The notes under the pieces: model-generated | The model's input: only the letters and a program-made list of their open reading frames with translations | The model's database searches: none | What the model was told of the DNA's origin: nothing | Shown: piece after piece, positions 8,522 to 16,772 of the stretch | How the letters are laid out: every line of letters starts with the position of its first letter | Position numbering within the stretch: position 1 is the stretch's first letter | Position numbers and translations under genes: made by a program | Assembly: GCF_011090185.1 (NCBI RefSeq) | Contig: NZ_JAAFGS010000005.1 | Location: forward strand, 62,001 to 126,000 | Reading direction: 5' to 3' | Source of the DNA: Saccharibacillus alkalitolerans | GTDB lineage: Bacteria > Bacillota > Bacilli > Paenibacillales > Paenibacillaceae | Length of the DNA stretch: 64,000 nucleotides

Positions 8522-9895
8522 TTAAATTCGGCTGGGCGGCCGCGTCCGGCGGACAGCCTGCGCCAGCTCCTCGGCAACCGCCGAGACGCCGACGGGAATG
8601 TCGTCTTCGCGCACGCCGGAGACGTTCAGCTTCAGCATGGCTTCGGTACGGAAGCCCCTCAAGTAATGACTGTTGGCGCTCTCCGCGACGATGCCCCGCC
8701 GGCGCAGCCGGTCGATCGCCGAGGAGAGCGCGGCCGGAGCCGCAGGAAGCAGATGGGTATGAATGCCGCCTTCGGCGGGCGGCGGTCCCGCAAAAGCTCC
8801 GGGATACGCGTGCAGCGCCTCCCGGATCGCTTCGCTCAGCAGCTCCGAGCGCCGGCCGTAACAGCGGCGGATTTTCTCGCGGTGCCGGTCGAACATGCCG
8901 CTTTTCAAATACAGTTCCAGCGCGGCCTGCGACAGCATCGAGCTGTCGATGTCCAGCAGCTGCTTATGGCGCCGGAACGATTCGGTCAGTTCGAGGGGCA
9001 GAACGGCGGCGGCGACGCGAAGTCCGGGGAACACGATTTTCGAATAGCTTTTCAGGTAAACGGTCCGGTCCGCGCGGTCGTACGCATAGATGGGATCGGA
9101 CTTGGCATCGCGTTCGAGATCGGACATATAGTCGTCTTCGACCACATAGACCCCGTAACGGGCGGCCAGCTCGGCGATCGCTTCTTTGTGCCGGCGAGAA
9201 TAGGAAGCGCCCAGCGGATTATGGAAGCGCGGAATCGTATAGAAAAATTTGATGCCGCCGCCTCGGAACAACGTTTCCAGCTCGTCCAGATCGACGCCGT
9301 CCGCGTCGCGCCGAATGCCGATCGCCGGAATGCGGTGTTCCTCCAGGTACGCCGCGCACAGCGGATAACCGGGCTGTTCGAGAAGAACCGTCCGCTTCCC
9401 GTCCGGAAACGGCATGCCGGCGAGCAGCGTCAGCGCCTGCTGTACGCCCGAGGTGATAAAAATCCGGTCGGGCTCCGCGAATACCTGATAGTCCGTCAAA
9501 TGCCGCTGCATTTCCCGAATCAGCGAAGGCAGCCCCTGCGGCGTTCCGTATATGAACAGGTCGTTCCGGTACGTGTCGATCGCTTTGTTCAGACAATGCT
9601 GAAAATCGAGGTACGGAAAAATGCCGGGGTCCGGGGCGGAGCGGACAAAATCGATCGTTTCGCCCCGCGTCTCCCGCCGCTCCGTACCGCCGAGCACATA
9701 GTAACCGCTCTTCGCCGAAGCATAGATCAGATGCGTCCGTTCCAGCTCGGACAGGGCGCGGATTACGGTACTTTTGCTGCAGGAGTAGCGGTCGGACAGG
9801 ACCCGGATCGAGGGCATCTTGTCGCCTTCCTTCAACGATCCGCCAATCATGCTTTCCAATTCGTTCAGCAGCTCCATGTATTTGTACACTCGCAC
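8522..9895 (-). CDS. MocR/GabR-type regulator (GntR wHTH fused to class I aminotransferase)
   Basis: 457 residues. An N-terminal GntR winged helix (residues about 8-75, with SIRVLSDRYSCSKSTVIRALSELE) is fused to an aminotransferase-fold domain (about 90-450). The PLP lysine is Lys286 in LKSYSKIVFPG, preceded by EQPGYPLC and VVEDDYMSD, which hold other cofactor-binding positions. Such proteins use PLP and an amino compound as effector and rarely act as enzymes. The start is GTG 9895 with GGAGGAGG just upstream. It is divergent from the EamA exporter gene, and the shared 126-bp region carries repeated TACAGAT sites, so it probably controls that exporter. The effector cannot be read from sequence. 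Confidence 0.9.
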   Translation of the reverse strand: MRVYKYMELLNELESMIGGSLKEGDKMPSIRVLSDRYSCSKSTVIRALSELERTHLIYASAKSGYYVLGGTERRETRGETIDFVRSAPDPGIFPYLDFQHCLNKAIDTYRNDLFIYGTPQGLPSLIREMQRHLTDYQVFAEPDRIFITSGVQQALTLLAGMPFPDGKRTVLLEQPGYPLCAAYLEEHRIPAIGIRRDADGVDLDELETLFRGGGIKFFYTIPRFHNPLGASYSRRHKEAIAELAARYGVYVVEDDYMSDLERDAKSDPIYAYDRADRTVYLKSYSKIVFPGLRVAAAVLPLELTESFRRHKQLLDIDSSMLSQAALELYLKSGMFDRHREKIRRCYGRRSELLSEAIREALHAYPGAFAGPPPAEGGIHTHLLPAAPAALSSAIDRLRRRGIVAESANSHYLRGFRTEAMLKLNVSGVREDDIPVGVSAVAEELAQAVRRTRPPSRI

Positions 9896-9906
9896 GCCTC
9901 CTCCCT

Positions 9907-9978
9907 TCTGTACCGGTACAGATTGTCATTATGTAGATTGTAGCATGCTCCAGGCCTCTTTAGAATAAAAATACAGAT
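9907..9978. promoter_or_regulatory. Candidate MocR operator: TACAGAT direct repeats and a palindrome
   Basis: TACAGAT occurs at 9917-9923 and again in the same orientation at 9972-9978, 55 bp apart. The first copy is also the right half of the perfect 16-bp palindrome TCTGTACCGGTACAGA (9907-9922). The two copies bracket the promoter at 9938-9966. Widely spaced direct repeats are the known operator form of GabR-like MocR proteins; assignment to this regulator is inference. Confidence 0.5.
9938..9966 (+). promoter_or_regulatory. Promoter of the EamA exporter gene
   Basis: TTGTAG at 9938-9943 and TAGAAT at 9961-9966 are separated by 17 bp, 55 bp upstream of the start codon. Confidence 0.5.
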
Positions 9979-10021
9979 GCGGCCGCATCGCTCAATCGCA
10001 AATTACGGAGGCTGAACGCTT

Positions 10022-11050
10022 ATGTCCAACCGCTCGACAAGCCGCGCCTACGCGGCCGCCCTATCTACCGCGCTCATTATCGGCTTTTCTTTCTTGTTCG
10101 TCAAAGTTGCCCTGCAAACCGCCGACCCGCTCGATATTTTGGCTTACCGCTTCCTGTTCGCTTTCGCGGCCGCTTCCCTGTTCGCGTTCCCGGGCCGGCA
10201 GGGACTGCGAAACGTCCGGGCCGGCGCGTTCAAGATGCTTCCGGTCGCTCTTTTGTATCCGATCGCTTTTTTCGGTTTCCAGACGTTCGGCCTGGTGCAT
10301 GCTTCTTCGGCGGAGGCCGGAATGATCCAGGGGGCGGTGCCGGTGTTCACGCTCATTCTGGCGATGCTGCTGATCGGCGAACGAACCGGCCGGGCGCAAA
10401 AAGCGTTCACGCTGCTGTCGGTCGTCGGCGTCGCCTGCCTGTTCGCGGGCCGCGAAGGCGCCGTCTTCTCCGCCAGCCTGATCGGCATTATGCTGGTTCT
10501 GTGCTCCGCTTTTTCGCAGGCCGGCTACAATGTGCTCGCGCGCAAGCTCAGCGGCACATACAGCCCGAAAGAACTGACCTACTATATGAACCTGATCGGC
10601 TTCGTCGGCTTCGGCCTGACCTCGGTCACCCGCCATACGGCGGACGGCACGCTGCCGCGGCTGCTAGGTCCGCTGGCCTCTCCGTCCTTCCTGCTCGCCA
10701 TGCTCTACCTCGGCGTGCTGTCGTCGCTGGTCACCTCGTATCTATCGAATTACGCGCTGTCGCGCCTTGAAGCTTCCCGCGTCAGCATCTTCGGCAGCCT
10801 CTCCGCCGTCGTCGCGCTGGGTGCCGGAGCGCTGCTGCTCGGCGAACGGGTCCCTTCCGCCGCTTTGCTGGGCGCGGCCGCCATTTTGGCGGGCGTCATC
10901 GGCGTCGCGCTGTCCGGAAGGCGGCCGGACAGCGCGAAGGCGGCTCTTGTTCAACCTGCCTCCGCAGCCGCTCATGCCGCTTCCTTTGCCTCCGAAGGCA
11001 CGCCAGACGCCCAACAGTCTTCCAGGAGAGACGGGCCGGGCAGGCGCTGA
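10022..11050 (+). CDS. EamA/DMT-superfamily membrane transporter
   Basis: A 342-residue protein with ten hydrophobic segments forming two EamA repeats (residues about 10-140 and 150-295). It begins ALIIGFSFLFVKVAL and carries the typical GERTG at the end of the first repeat and LLGERVP near the end of the second. The last 45 residues are a hydrophilic Ala/Ser-rich tail. EamA proteins usually export amino acids, purines or related metabolites. The divergent MocR regulator suggests an amino compound as substrate (inference). The start has GGAGG at about 10006-10010. It is monocistronic and ended by the terminator at 11113-11158. Confidence 0.85.
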   Translation: MSNRSTSRAYAAALSTALIIGFSFLFVKVALQTADPLDILAYRFLFAFAAASLFAFPGRQGLRNVRAGAFKMLPVALLYPIAFFGFQTFGLVHASSAEAGMIQGAVPVFTLILAMLLIGERTGRAQKAFTLLSVVGVACLFAGREGAVFSASLIGIMLVLCSAFSQAGYNVLARKLSGTYSPKELTYYMNLIGFVGFGLTSVTRHTADGTLPRLLGPLASPSFLLAMLYLGVLSSLVTSYLSNYALSRLEASRVSIFGSLSAVVALGAGALLLGERVPSAALLGAAAILAGVIGVALSGRRPDSAKAALVQPASAAAHAASFASEGTPDAQQSSRRDGPGRR

Positions 11051-11112
11051 GCGCGATTTTTGCCGACGCCATGCCGCACTCCCTCTCCTTAGCCCCGGCT
11101 CTGCGCCAAATC

Positions 11113-11158
11113 AAAAAGCTGTACGACGCCGCGTATGCGGCAGATCGTACAGCTTTTT
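11113..11158. terminator. Bidirectional intrinsic terminator between exporter and CDF genes
   Basis: A 14-bp perfect stem (AAAAAGCTGTACGA with its complement) has an A-run on the left and a T-run on the right, so it can stop both convergent genes. Confidence 0.85.
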
Positions 11159-11239
11159 GACGGCTTTTTATTCGATTCGATCTTTCGTTCGATCAGCGCA
11201 GACCGTCTTCCGTGCAGCCTGCTTGCCCTCGCTTTCCGT

Positions 11240-12199
11240 CTAATCCGGCAGATCCGTTCCGCCGGAACCGCCGATGCTGACGGGCGTCTCGGTTCTGCCC
11301 GCCGCCGGAGCGCCGGGATACCAAGGATTCAAATGAATCATAACCTCGCTTACGTTCGGATGGGCGGACAGAATCGCCTTTTTGATCTTGCGGATAACGT
11401 CGTGCCCCTGCTGAATGGTCATCTGCGCGTCGACGCCGACCCGAAGGTCGATGATGATATACTGTCCGTGTTCCCGGGCGCGAATCCGGTCGATCCGCTT
11501 GACCTCTTCGACGCTCCGCACGATGCGTTCAAGCTGGGCCAGTTGTTCGCTGCCGATCGCTTTTTCCATCAGGATATCGATCGATTCGCGGGCCATATCG
11601 GCCGCCAGCTTGAGCACCAGCACGGCTACGATGATTCCCGCGACCGGATCGGCGTAAGCGAGCGCGGGCATGTCGATCAACTGTCCCAGCAGCCCCAGTC
11701 CGATGCCGAGCACCGCCGCGCCCGACGCGTACACGTCCGCCAGATGATCCTGCGCCGTCGCGATCAGTCCCTTGCTGTTCACGCGGCGCCCGATGCCGAT
11801 CGTATATATATAAAGCACCAGCTTCCAGATCAGCGAGACGACGGCGGCGATCAGGGCGATCACGTGCGCTTCCGGAATCGGCTCGAACAAGGCGACGACA
11901 GAATGGTAGCCGACGTAAAAGGCCGCCAGCAGCAGGATGGTCGCTACGACGCTCGCGCCGATCACTTCCGCTTTTCCGTGTCCGTACGGATGGTCTTCGT
12001 CCGGCGGACGGCTCGAAATGCGCATCGAGCCGAGCGCCGCCGCCGAAGCGATCACGTCGCCCGCGTTATGCACGCCGTCGGCGATCAGAACCGGGCTGTT
12101 GAACAGCAGTCCGACCGCGATTTTGAGAATCGTGAGCAGCACGTTGCTGATCAGGCTGATCCAGGCCGCGAAAATGGACTGGTTCTTCTGTTGCTCCAT
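11240..12199 (-). CDS. Cation diffusion facilitator (CDF) metal/proton antiporter
   Basis: A 319-residue protein with six hydrophobic segments in residues about 10-205 and a cytoplasmic ferredoxin-like tail (about 210-300). The metal site residues are visible: Asp in IADGVHNAGDV (TM2), and AQDHLADVYAS (TM5), whose His-x-x-x-Asp arrangement is usual for this family. The loop HPYGHGKAE is the CDF signature. It exports divalent metals (Zn, Mn, Fe, Co or Cd) from the cytoplasm using the proton gradient. The HNAGD variant does not fix the metal. It converges with the EamA gene and is divergent from the membrane-anchored unknown at 12395. Confidence 0.9.
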   Translation of the reverse strand: MEQQKNQSIFAAWISLISNVLLTILKIAVGLLFNSPVLIADGVHNAGDVIASAAALGSMRISSRPPDEDHPYGHGKAEVIGASVVATILLLAAFYVGYHSVVALFEPIPEAHVIALIAAVVSLIWKLVLYIYTIGIGRRVNSKGLIATAQDHLADVYASGAAVLGIGLGLLGQLIDMPALAYADPVAGIIVAVLVLKLAADMARESIDILMEKAIGSEQLAQLERIVRSVEEVKRIDRIRAREHGQYIIIDLRVGVDAQMTIQQGHDVIRKIKKAILSAHPNVSEVMIHLNPWYPGAPAAGRTETPVSIGGSGGTDLPD

Positions 12200-12269
12200 C
12201 GCTTTTTCCCTCCCGGCCCCAAGACCTGCGAACTTTACCGAACATCCGTCGTTTGCGTCAAGGCTTTTG

Positions 12270-12299
12270 ATTATACCTTACTCTTAACGAGAATGTAAG
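12270..12299 (-). promoter_or_regulatory. Candidate promoter of the CDF gene
   Basis: On the minus strand, a perfect TATAAT (12270-12275) lies 18 bp downstream of CTTACA (12294-12299), about 70 bp before the CDF start. Confidence 0.4.
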
Positions 12300-12394
12300 A
12301 TTCTATTAAGATAGATCGATAGAGCCGGGCTCCCTCTCCTCGTACAATAAACCTATCCAAAGGCGATGCACGCCCTTACAGAGGAGAGATTTTG

Positions 12395-13003
12395 ATGAAA
12401 AAAATGACAATCGCTGTTTTATCCGGCTTTTTCGCACTCGTCGTCATACCGGCCGCTTATTTTTTCGTGGTCGTTCCGGTAATCAATCAGCGGGCCAATG
12501 CGATCATGCTGACCGGCAGCGGAGAAGAGATCGAAGCCCAAGTCAAGCAAGCGAAAGCCAAGGAAGATCGGCGCATCAATTATCCGGTCAAGTGGGACGA
12601 CAAAACGCTGATCGTCGGCGAAACGACCGCCCGCGCTCTGACCGGACACCGTTTGATGCTGCGCAAAAACCCCAAAAATCCGAGCAAGCGCGAAGCGCTG
12701 AACGAACTTCCGATCCGTCCGGCGAACGCGGAAGGGCTGCTGTTCGCCGCATCCGCAGACGAAGCGAAAGCGGCGGATTTCCCCTTGAACGACAGCCGCA
12801 AAAATCTCGATTACGGCGGCAATTACTTTTTGGGGAATCTGAGACTGACGGAATCCGCGATCGTGGTTCTGCCCGACGAAGGATACCGAGCCGTGACGCT
12901 GCCCGAACAGCAGCTGAGCCTGCTCAAATTCAGCGCGTTCGACGACGTCAGCGGAAAAATCGGCCGCTTCTCGCCGGGTGCCCGTCTCCTTACGATTAAA
13001 TGA
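12395..13003 (+). CDS. Membrane-anchored protein of unknown function
   Basis: 202 residues starting at ATG 12395, with GAGGAGA at 12381-12387. A single N-terminal hydrophobic segment (residues about 6-30, IAVLSGFFALVVIPAAYFFVVV) has no lipobox or clear cleavage site, so the rest (31-202) is probably outside the membrane as an anchored domain. That part is mixed alpha/beta with no motif I recognise; a strand-rich C-terminus ends GRFSPGARLLTIK. No family is assigned. It is flanked by its own terminator (13055-13085) and a divergent metal exporter, but shares no clear functional link with either. Confidence 0.7.
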   Translation: MKKMTIAVLSGFFALVVIPAAYFFVVVPVINQRANAIMLTGSGEEIEAQVKQAKAKEDRRINYPVKWDDKTLIVGETTARALTGHRLMLRKNPKNPSKREALNELPIRPANAEGLLFAASADEAKAADFPLNDSRKNLDYGGNYFLGNLRLTESAIVVLPDEGYRAVTLPEQQLSLLKFSAFDDVSGKIGRFSPGARLLTIK

Positions 13004-13054
13004 GCCGAAAAGCTCCTTCCTTGCGGCGTCGATAAAATGCCGCAGCCGTCATTA

Positions 13055-13085
13055 AACAGCCCTTTCCCACGCGGAAAGGGCTGTT
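13055..13085 (+). terminator. Intrinsic terminator
   Basis: A perfect 13-bp stem (AACAGCCCTTTCC and complement) with a 5-base loop ends the gene at 12395. The T-tail is short. Confidence 0.6.
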
Positions 13086-13148
13086 CGCATGTTCGGATGC
13101 GCGCCGCCGCATTCCCGTACGGCGTATTCGCCACCTTTGCGCGCCCGC

Positions 13149-13177
13149 TTTACAACTTCACGCAAACCTCTTATACT
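13149..13177 (+). promoter_or_regulatory. Promoter of the FadR-type regulator/CynX operon
   Basis: TTTACA at 13149-13154 and TATACT at 13172-13177 have a 17-bp spacer, 46 bp upstream of the ATG at 13224. Confidence 0.6.
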
Positions 13178-13223
13178 GATTCGAGCGAAACAACCAATCA
13201 TCCTACCTTTAAACGGAGGGGCC

Positions 13224-13922
13224 ATGTTCGAGAAATTGGAGAAACAAACGCTGTCCGGACGGGTCTATGCCCAGCTCGAATCGCTGATTACCCGCGGAGA
13301 ATGGGAAGTCGGGAGCCGGATTCCGCGCGAAGCCGATCTGATGGAGAAGCTCGGCGTCAGCCGGAACACGCTTCGCGAAGCGATTCGCGGGCTCGTTCAG
13401 GTCGGCCTGCTCGAGACGCGCCAAGGCGACGGCACGTTCGTGACGGCGAGCAGCGAGTTGAGCGCGATCCTGCATAGAAGAATCAGTCGTTCTTCCGTTC
13501 TGGAAGCGTTGGAAGTTCAGCACGCGCTGGATCGCGAAGCGGCTTCGCTCGCCTGCGAGCGGCGCACGGACGACGATCTGGAGCGGATGGAGCAGTATGC
13601 GGCGGCATGCCGGCAGGCGATGAGCGGAAGCGAAGATCATGAAGCGTTCAAGGACGCCGACTGGAACCTGCACCGCACCGTCGTCGCCGCTGCCCGCAAC
13701 CGCCTGCTGACGGACCTGTATGAAAGTCTGTTCGAAAAGCTGCAAATTTCGATTCTCGTCAACCGCAGCATCCCCGGCAGCCGCTACGAGATCGGGCATC
13801 CGGCGCTGATCGCCGCTATCCGGGATCGCGACGCGGAGCGCGCCGTCCGTTCGGTCGACGATTACATCGCCCACTTCAAGGCGCCGCATGAGCGGCCGGA
13901 CGGCCAGCTGTCGGATGCGTAG
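13224..13922 (+). CDS. FadR-subfamily GntR transcriptional regulator
   Basis: 232 residues from ATG 13224, with ACGGAGGG at 13213-13220. The N-terminal winged helix (residues about 6-75) reads SRIPREADLMEKLGVSRNTLREAIRGL, with the GDGTFV wing. A C-terminal FCD all-helical ligand domain (about 85-220) includes DADWNLHRTVVAAARN and a late HPALIAAI; its Asp and His residues are typical FCD metal or ligand contacts. The next gene, 105 bp downstream, is a CynX/NimT-type transporter, a frequent pairing in which the regulator controls uptake or efflux of its ligand. The ligand is unknown. Confidence 0.88.
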   Translation: MFEKLEKQTLSGRVYAQLESLITRGEWEVGSRIPREADLMEKLGVSRNTLREAIRGLVQVGLLETRQGDGTFVTASSELSAILHRRISRSSVLEALEVQHALDREAASLACERRTDDDLERMEQYAAACRQAMSGSEDHEAFKDADWNLHRTVVAAARNRLLTDLYESLFEKLQISILVNRSIPGSRYEIGHPALIAAIRDRDAERAVRSVDDYIAHFKAPHERPDGQLSDA

Positions 13923-14027
13923 GTTCGGCCTCCCCAGCTATGAAGCGGGCCGGCCACGAGGCAATCGGACCGCGCGGCCTGTCACAAATTTATTCGACGC
14001 CGTTCGAACGGACGGCGGGAACGGAGC

Positions 14028-15248
14028 ATGTTCATCATGAAAAGAACCGAACTTCCGCGCACGGAAGACGCCTCGAACGGCGTCTATTACCTGCTGCTCG
14101 CCGGCATCCTGCTGGTCGCGGCCAATCTGCGCACCCATATTACTTCGCTAAGCCCGATTATCGACACCATTCGAGGCGCGCTGTCGCTGTCGAATACGAC
14201 GGCCGGCTTTCTGACGACGCTGCCGCTGCTGGCTTTCGCCCTGCTGTCGCCGTTCGTCGCGAAGTGGGCGCGCCGCTACGGCGCCGAGCGCCTCATCTTC
14301 GTCTCGCTGATCCTGATCGTGATCGGCAGCCTGTTCCGCCCGTTCGGCGGCATCGCGCCGCTGATGGCCGGGACCTTTCTGATCGGCCTGGCGGTCGCCG
14401 TGTTCAACGTGCTGCTGCCGAGCATCATCAAACGGGAGTTCCCGCAGAAGGTCGGCGTCATGACCGGTTTGTATTCGATCATGATGGGCATCTTCGCCTC
14501 GGCGGCGGCCGCCGTCAGCGTGCCGATCTCCAATACCGGCATGGGCTGGCGCGGCGCGCTGCTGATCTGGACCGTTCTGTCCGCGATCGGCCTGATCGTC
14601 TGGCTGCCGCAGCTGCGCCGCAACACCCGCGCCGCCAACGCGAGCGCGCCGGACGTGCCGAAGCGCAGCATTTGGCGTTCGCCGCTCGCCTGGATGATTA
14701 CCGTCAATATGGGCATGCAGTCGTCGATTTACTACATCATGGTCGCCTGGCTGCCGAACATGATGCAGGCGCAGCATCTCGACCCGGTCGTCGCCGGTTA
14801 CATGCTGTCGCTGTTCCAGATGCTCATGATTCCGATCAACTTCGTCGCTCCGATCATCGCGGCGAAGATGAAAGACCAGCGCTCGCTGATCCTGATGACC
14901 ACGGTCAGCTACGTCATCGGCATTTTGGGCTTTCTGTACGCAAACGGCTCTCTGCCGATCATCGTGCTGGCGATCGTATTTTTCAGCCTGTCGGGCGGAT
15001 TCTCGTTCAGTCTCATCATGATGTTCTTCTCGCTGCGCACGAAGAATGCTTCCGAAGCGGCAGACATCTCCGGCATGGCCCAATCTGTCGGCTACCTGCT
15101 CGCCGGCTGCGGCCCGCTGCTTTACGGCGCGCTGCACGACGCTACCGGAGGCTGGGAAACGCCTTATTACGTCATGTTCGGCATCGTCGCCGTATATCTG
15201 ATCACCGGTCTCGGCGCGGGACGCGGCGGACGGTACGTGCACGAGTAA
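14028..15248 (+). CDS. CynX/NimT-family MFS transporter
   Basis: 406 residues with about 12 hydrophobic segments. Diagnostic CynX-family features include AANLRTHITSLSPIIDTIR in the first segments, the RYGAERLI loop between TM2 and TM3, and a late DISGMAQSVGYLLAGCGPLLYGALHDATG block. The family includes cyanate and 2-nitroimidazole transporters, but most members have unknown substrates. ATG 14028 is used; ATG 14037 is an alternative, since the GGAG at about 14023 is very close to the first. It is probably in one operon with the FadR-type regulator and is closed by the terminator at 15274-15306. Confidence 0.85.
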   Translation: MFIMKRTELPRTEDASNGVYYLLLAGILLVAANLRTHITSLSPIIDTIRGALSLSNTTAGFLTTLPLLAFALLSPFVAKWARRYGAERLIFVSLILIVIGSLFRPFGGIAPLMAGTFLIGLAVAVFNVLLPSIIKREFPQKVGVMTGLYSIMMGIFASAAAAVSVPISNTGMGWRGALLIWTVLSAIGLIVWLPQLRRNTRAANASAPDVPKRSIWRSPLAWMITVNMGMQSSIYYIMVAWLPNMMQAQHLDPVVAGYMLSLFQMLMIPINFVAPIIAAKMKDQRSLILMTTVSYVIGILGFLYANGSLPIIVLAIVFFSLSGGFSFSLIMMFFSLRTKNASEAADISGMAQSVGYLLAGCGPLLYGALHDATGGWETPYYVMFGIVAVYLITGLGAGRGGRYVHE

Positions 15249-15273
15249 CGGCGGACGAAGCGGCCGCCCCGGC

Positions 15274-15306
15274 AAAAAGGCTCTTCCCTATGAGGAAGAG
15301 CCTTTC
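15274..15306. terminator. Intrinsic terminator between CynX gene and convergent GNAT
   Basis: An AAAAAGGCTCTTCC stem and its complement end in CCTTTCTC. The A-run on the left could also serve the minus-strand gene. Confidence 0.7.
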
Positions 15307-15333
15307 TCGCGTCTAACCGTGCCGATTCGGCGA

Positions 15334-15750
15334 TCACGGCATACCCGACTGATTCTTGTAATTCCTTAACATCATACCGCCCGCCGGTCTCAGGTTCAGC
15401 TTGGCGTAGAAGCTTTCGAGTTCCGCGTCGCACAGCAGATCGACCATATAGTGGCCGTCCAGCTTCTCCAATATGAGACGGACCAATTCCTGCCCGATCC
15501 CGTGCCCGCGGTACTCGGGAATTACCTCCAGCAGAGGAATATAAGCGCTCAGCACGCCGTCGGACAGCGCATTGACGAAGCCGACGATCTGCCCGGTATC
15601 CGCATTTTCGGCCAACACGACATAAGAGGAACCCTTAAGGAGACGCAGAAAACTCGAAGGACTCGGCGGATTCGGCCAATCTTCGAAAAAACCGCCGGCG
15701 AGGCGGTCTTCGGTAAGGGAGTCCAGGGTGTGCAGATAGCGGATGTTCAT
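15334..15750 (-). CDS. GNAT family N-acetyltransferase
   Basis: 138 residues from ATG 15750, which has AAGGAGG 8 bp upstream; longer upstream reading is not supported. The fold is compact: an N-terminal strand-helix, YVVLAENADTGQIVGFVNAL, then motif A LLEVIPEYRGHGIGQELVRLIL (acetyl-CoA loop R-G-H-G-I-G) and a C-terminal ELESFYAKLNLRPAGGMM. Small GNATs of this shape acetylate small molecules or protein N-termini; the substrate is unknown. It stands alone, convergent with the CynX gene. Confidence 0.85.
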   Translation of the reverse strand: MNIRYLHTLDSLTEDRLAGGFFEDWPNPPSPSSFLRLLKGSSYVVLAENADTGQIVGFVNALSDGVLSAYIPLLEVIPEYRGHGIGQELVRLILEKLDGHYMVDLLCDAELESFYAKLNLRPAGGMMLRNYKNQSGMP

Positions 15751-16149
15751 GATTTCCTCCTTCGGCCATCGGGATCTCTTCAAGTCGGTTTCTCCCGTTC
15801 CCGCATCGTCCGCCGTTCGGTAAACGGTAGACCGGCGCGAAATGATCGGGTGCTGCCGACAGGCAAATGTGCTGCAGGCGGTCCGCTTCTTGACTGAACC
15901 GCTTTTTCGGTCGTACACGGCATGAACGGCACGCTGTCGAAGCTCATCATTTCGTTCTTCCTTTTAATTCACCAGTTCCGGCCCGTTGTGTCAACAAAAT
16001 AAAAGCAAAATTTTTGTGCCGGATCCGTTTTTCCCAGACCCGAAGAGCCCCGGACATTGACGCCGCCTTCAAGGCTTGCGACAATGAAAGGAATCCACAA
16101 ACGGCACGGGCGGCTGCCCGGCGATCATTTCACATAAGGATGGTTAGCG
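15751..16149. other. 399-bp gap between divergent GNAT and Rrf2 genes
   Basis: No gene is supported. An AT-rich patch at about 15960-16020 holds a perfect minus-strand TTGACA (15989-15994) with a weak -10 (TGAATT, 15966-15971), a possible promoter for the GNAT gene. No clear promoter or operator for the Rrf2 gene was recognised. Confidence 0.4.
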
Positions 16150-16581
16150 ATGAATTATTCCAAAGGCACGAACTACGCGCTGCACACGATGCTCGATCTG
16201 GCCGTGCGTACTCCCGGAGTCAAAGTCGGCGTACAGGAACTCGCGGCTGGGCAGCGCGTGTCTCCCACTTATTTGTCCAAAATCCTGACCAAGCTGGCCA
16301 AAGCCGGTCTGGTCGATTCCTACTCGGGCGCGCAGGGCGGCTACTGCCTTCGGCGCGACAAGTACGAGATCTCGTTTCTGGACATTATCCAGGCGATCGA
16401 AGGCAGCACCCCGCTGTTCAAAGGCTGCGAATCCAACGGACCGGGCTGCCTGGTCGAAGCGGTCATGCGCGAGTCCGAACGCAAAATGGACGAGCATCTG
16501 CGGTCGACGACGCTGGGACAAGTCGCCGACGAGATGGGCGCTCATCTGGCCCATCGTGCCGGCCGAACGGCCGAACATTGA
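16150..16581 (+). CDS. Rrf2-family transcriptional regulator
   Basis: A 143-residue winged-helix protein. It opens with NYSKGTNYALHTMLDLA, the DNA-reading segment is VSPTYLSKILTKLAKAGLVDS, and the wing is AQGGYCLRR; a long dimerisation helix follows. Fe-S-binding members such as NsrR and IscR have three clustered cysteines after the wing. Here only two are in that place (KGCESNGPGCLVEAV), so a classical three-Cys cluster site is incomplete. It may sense something else, or use other ligands. It stands alone, ended by the terminator at 16647-16689. Confidence 0.85.
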   Translation: MNYSKGTNYALHTMLDLAVRTPGVKVGVQELAAGQRVSPTYLSKILTKLAKAGLVDSYSGAQGGYCLRRDKYEISFLDIIQAIEGSTPLFKGCESNGPGCLVEAVMRESERKMDEHLRSTTLGQVADEMGAHLAHRAGRTAEH

Positions 16582-16646
16582 CGACGGAAGCGTTCCGCCG
16601 AGCGGAAACGCAGATCCGCGCCGGTGACCTTTCCGGTAAGCGGTTC

Positions 16647-16689
16647 AAAAAGATCCGGCTGCGCCGCACAGGCAGAGCCGGATCTTTTT
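16647..16689. terminator. Bidirectional intrinsic terminator
   Basis: AAAAAGATCCGGCT pairs with its near-complement ending in CTTTTT. It separates the Rrf2 gene from the convergent kinase-fusion gene. Confidence 0.8.
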
Positions 16690-16772
16690 CGTGTCGGAAC
16701 GCCGGAAAACAATCGATAAAGCGTCCGCGGCGCTGCCGCCGGAAGCCTTTGCGAAAGCTTTTTCGAAAGTTT

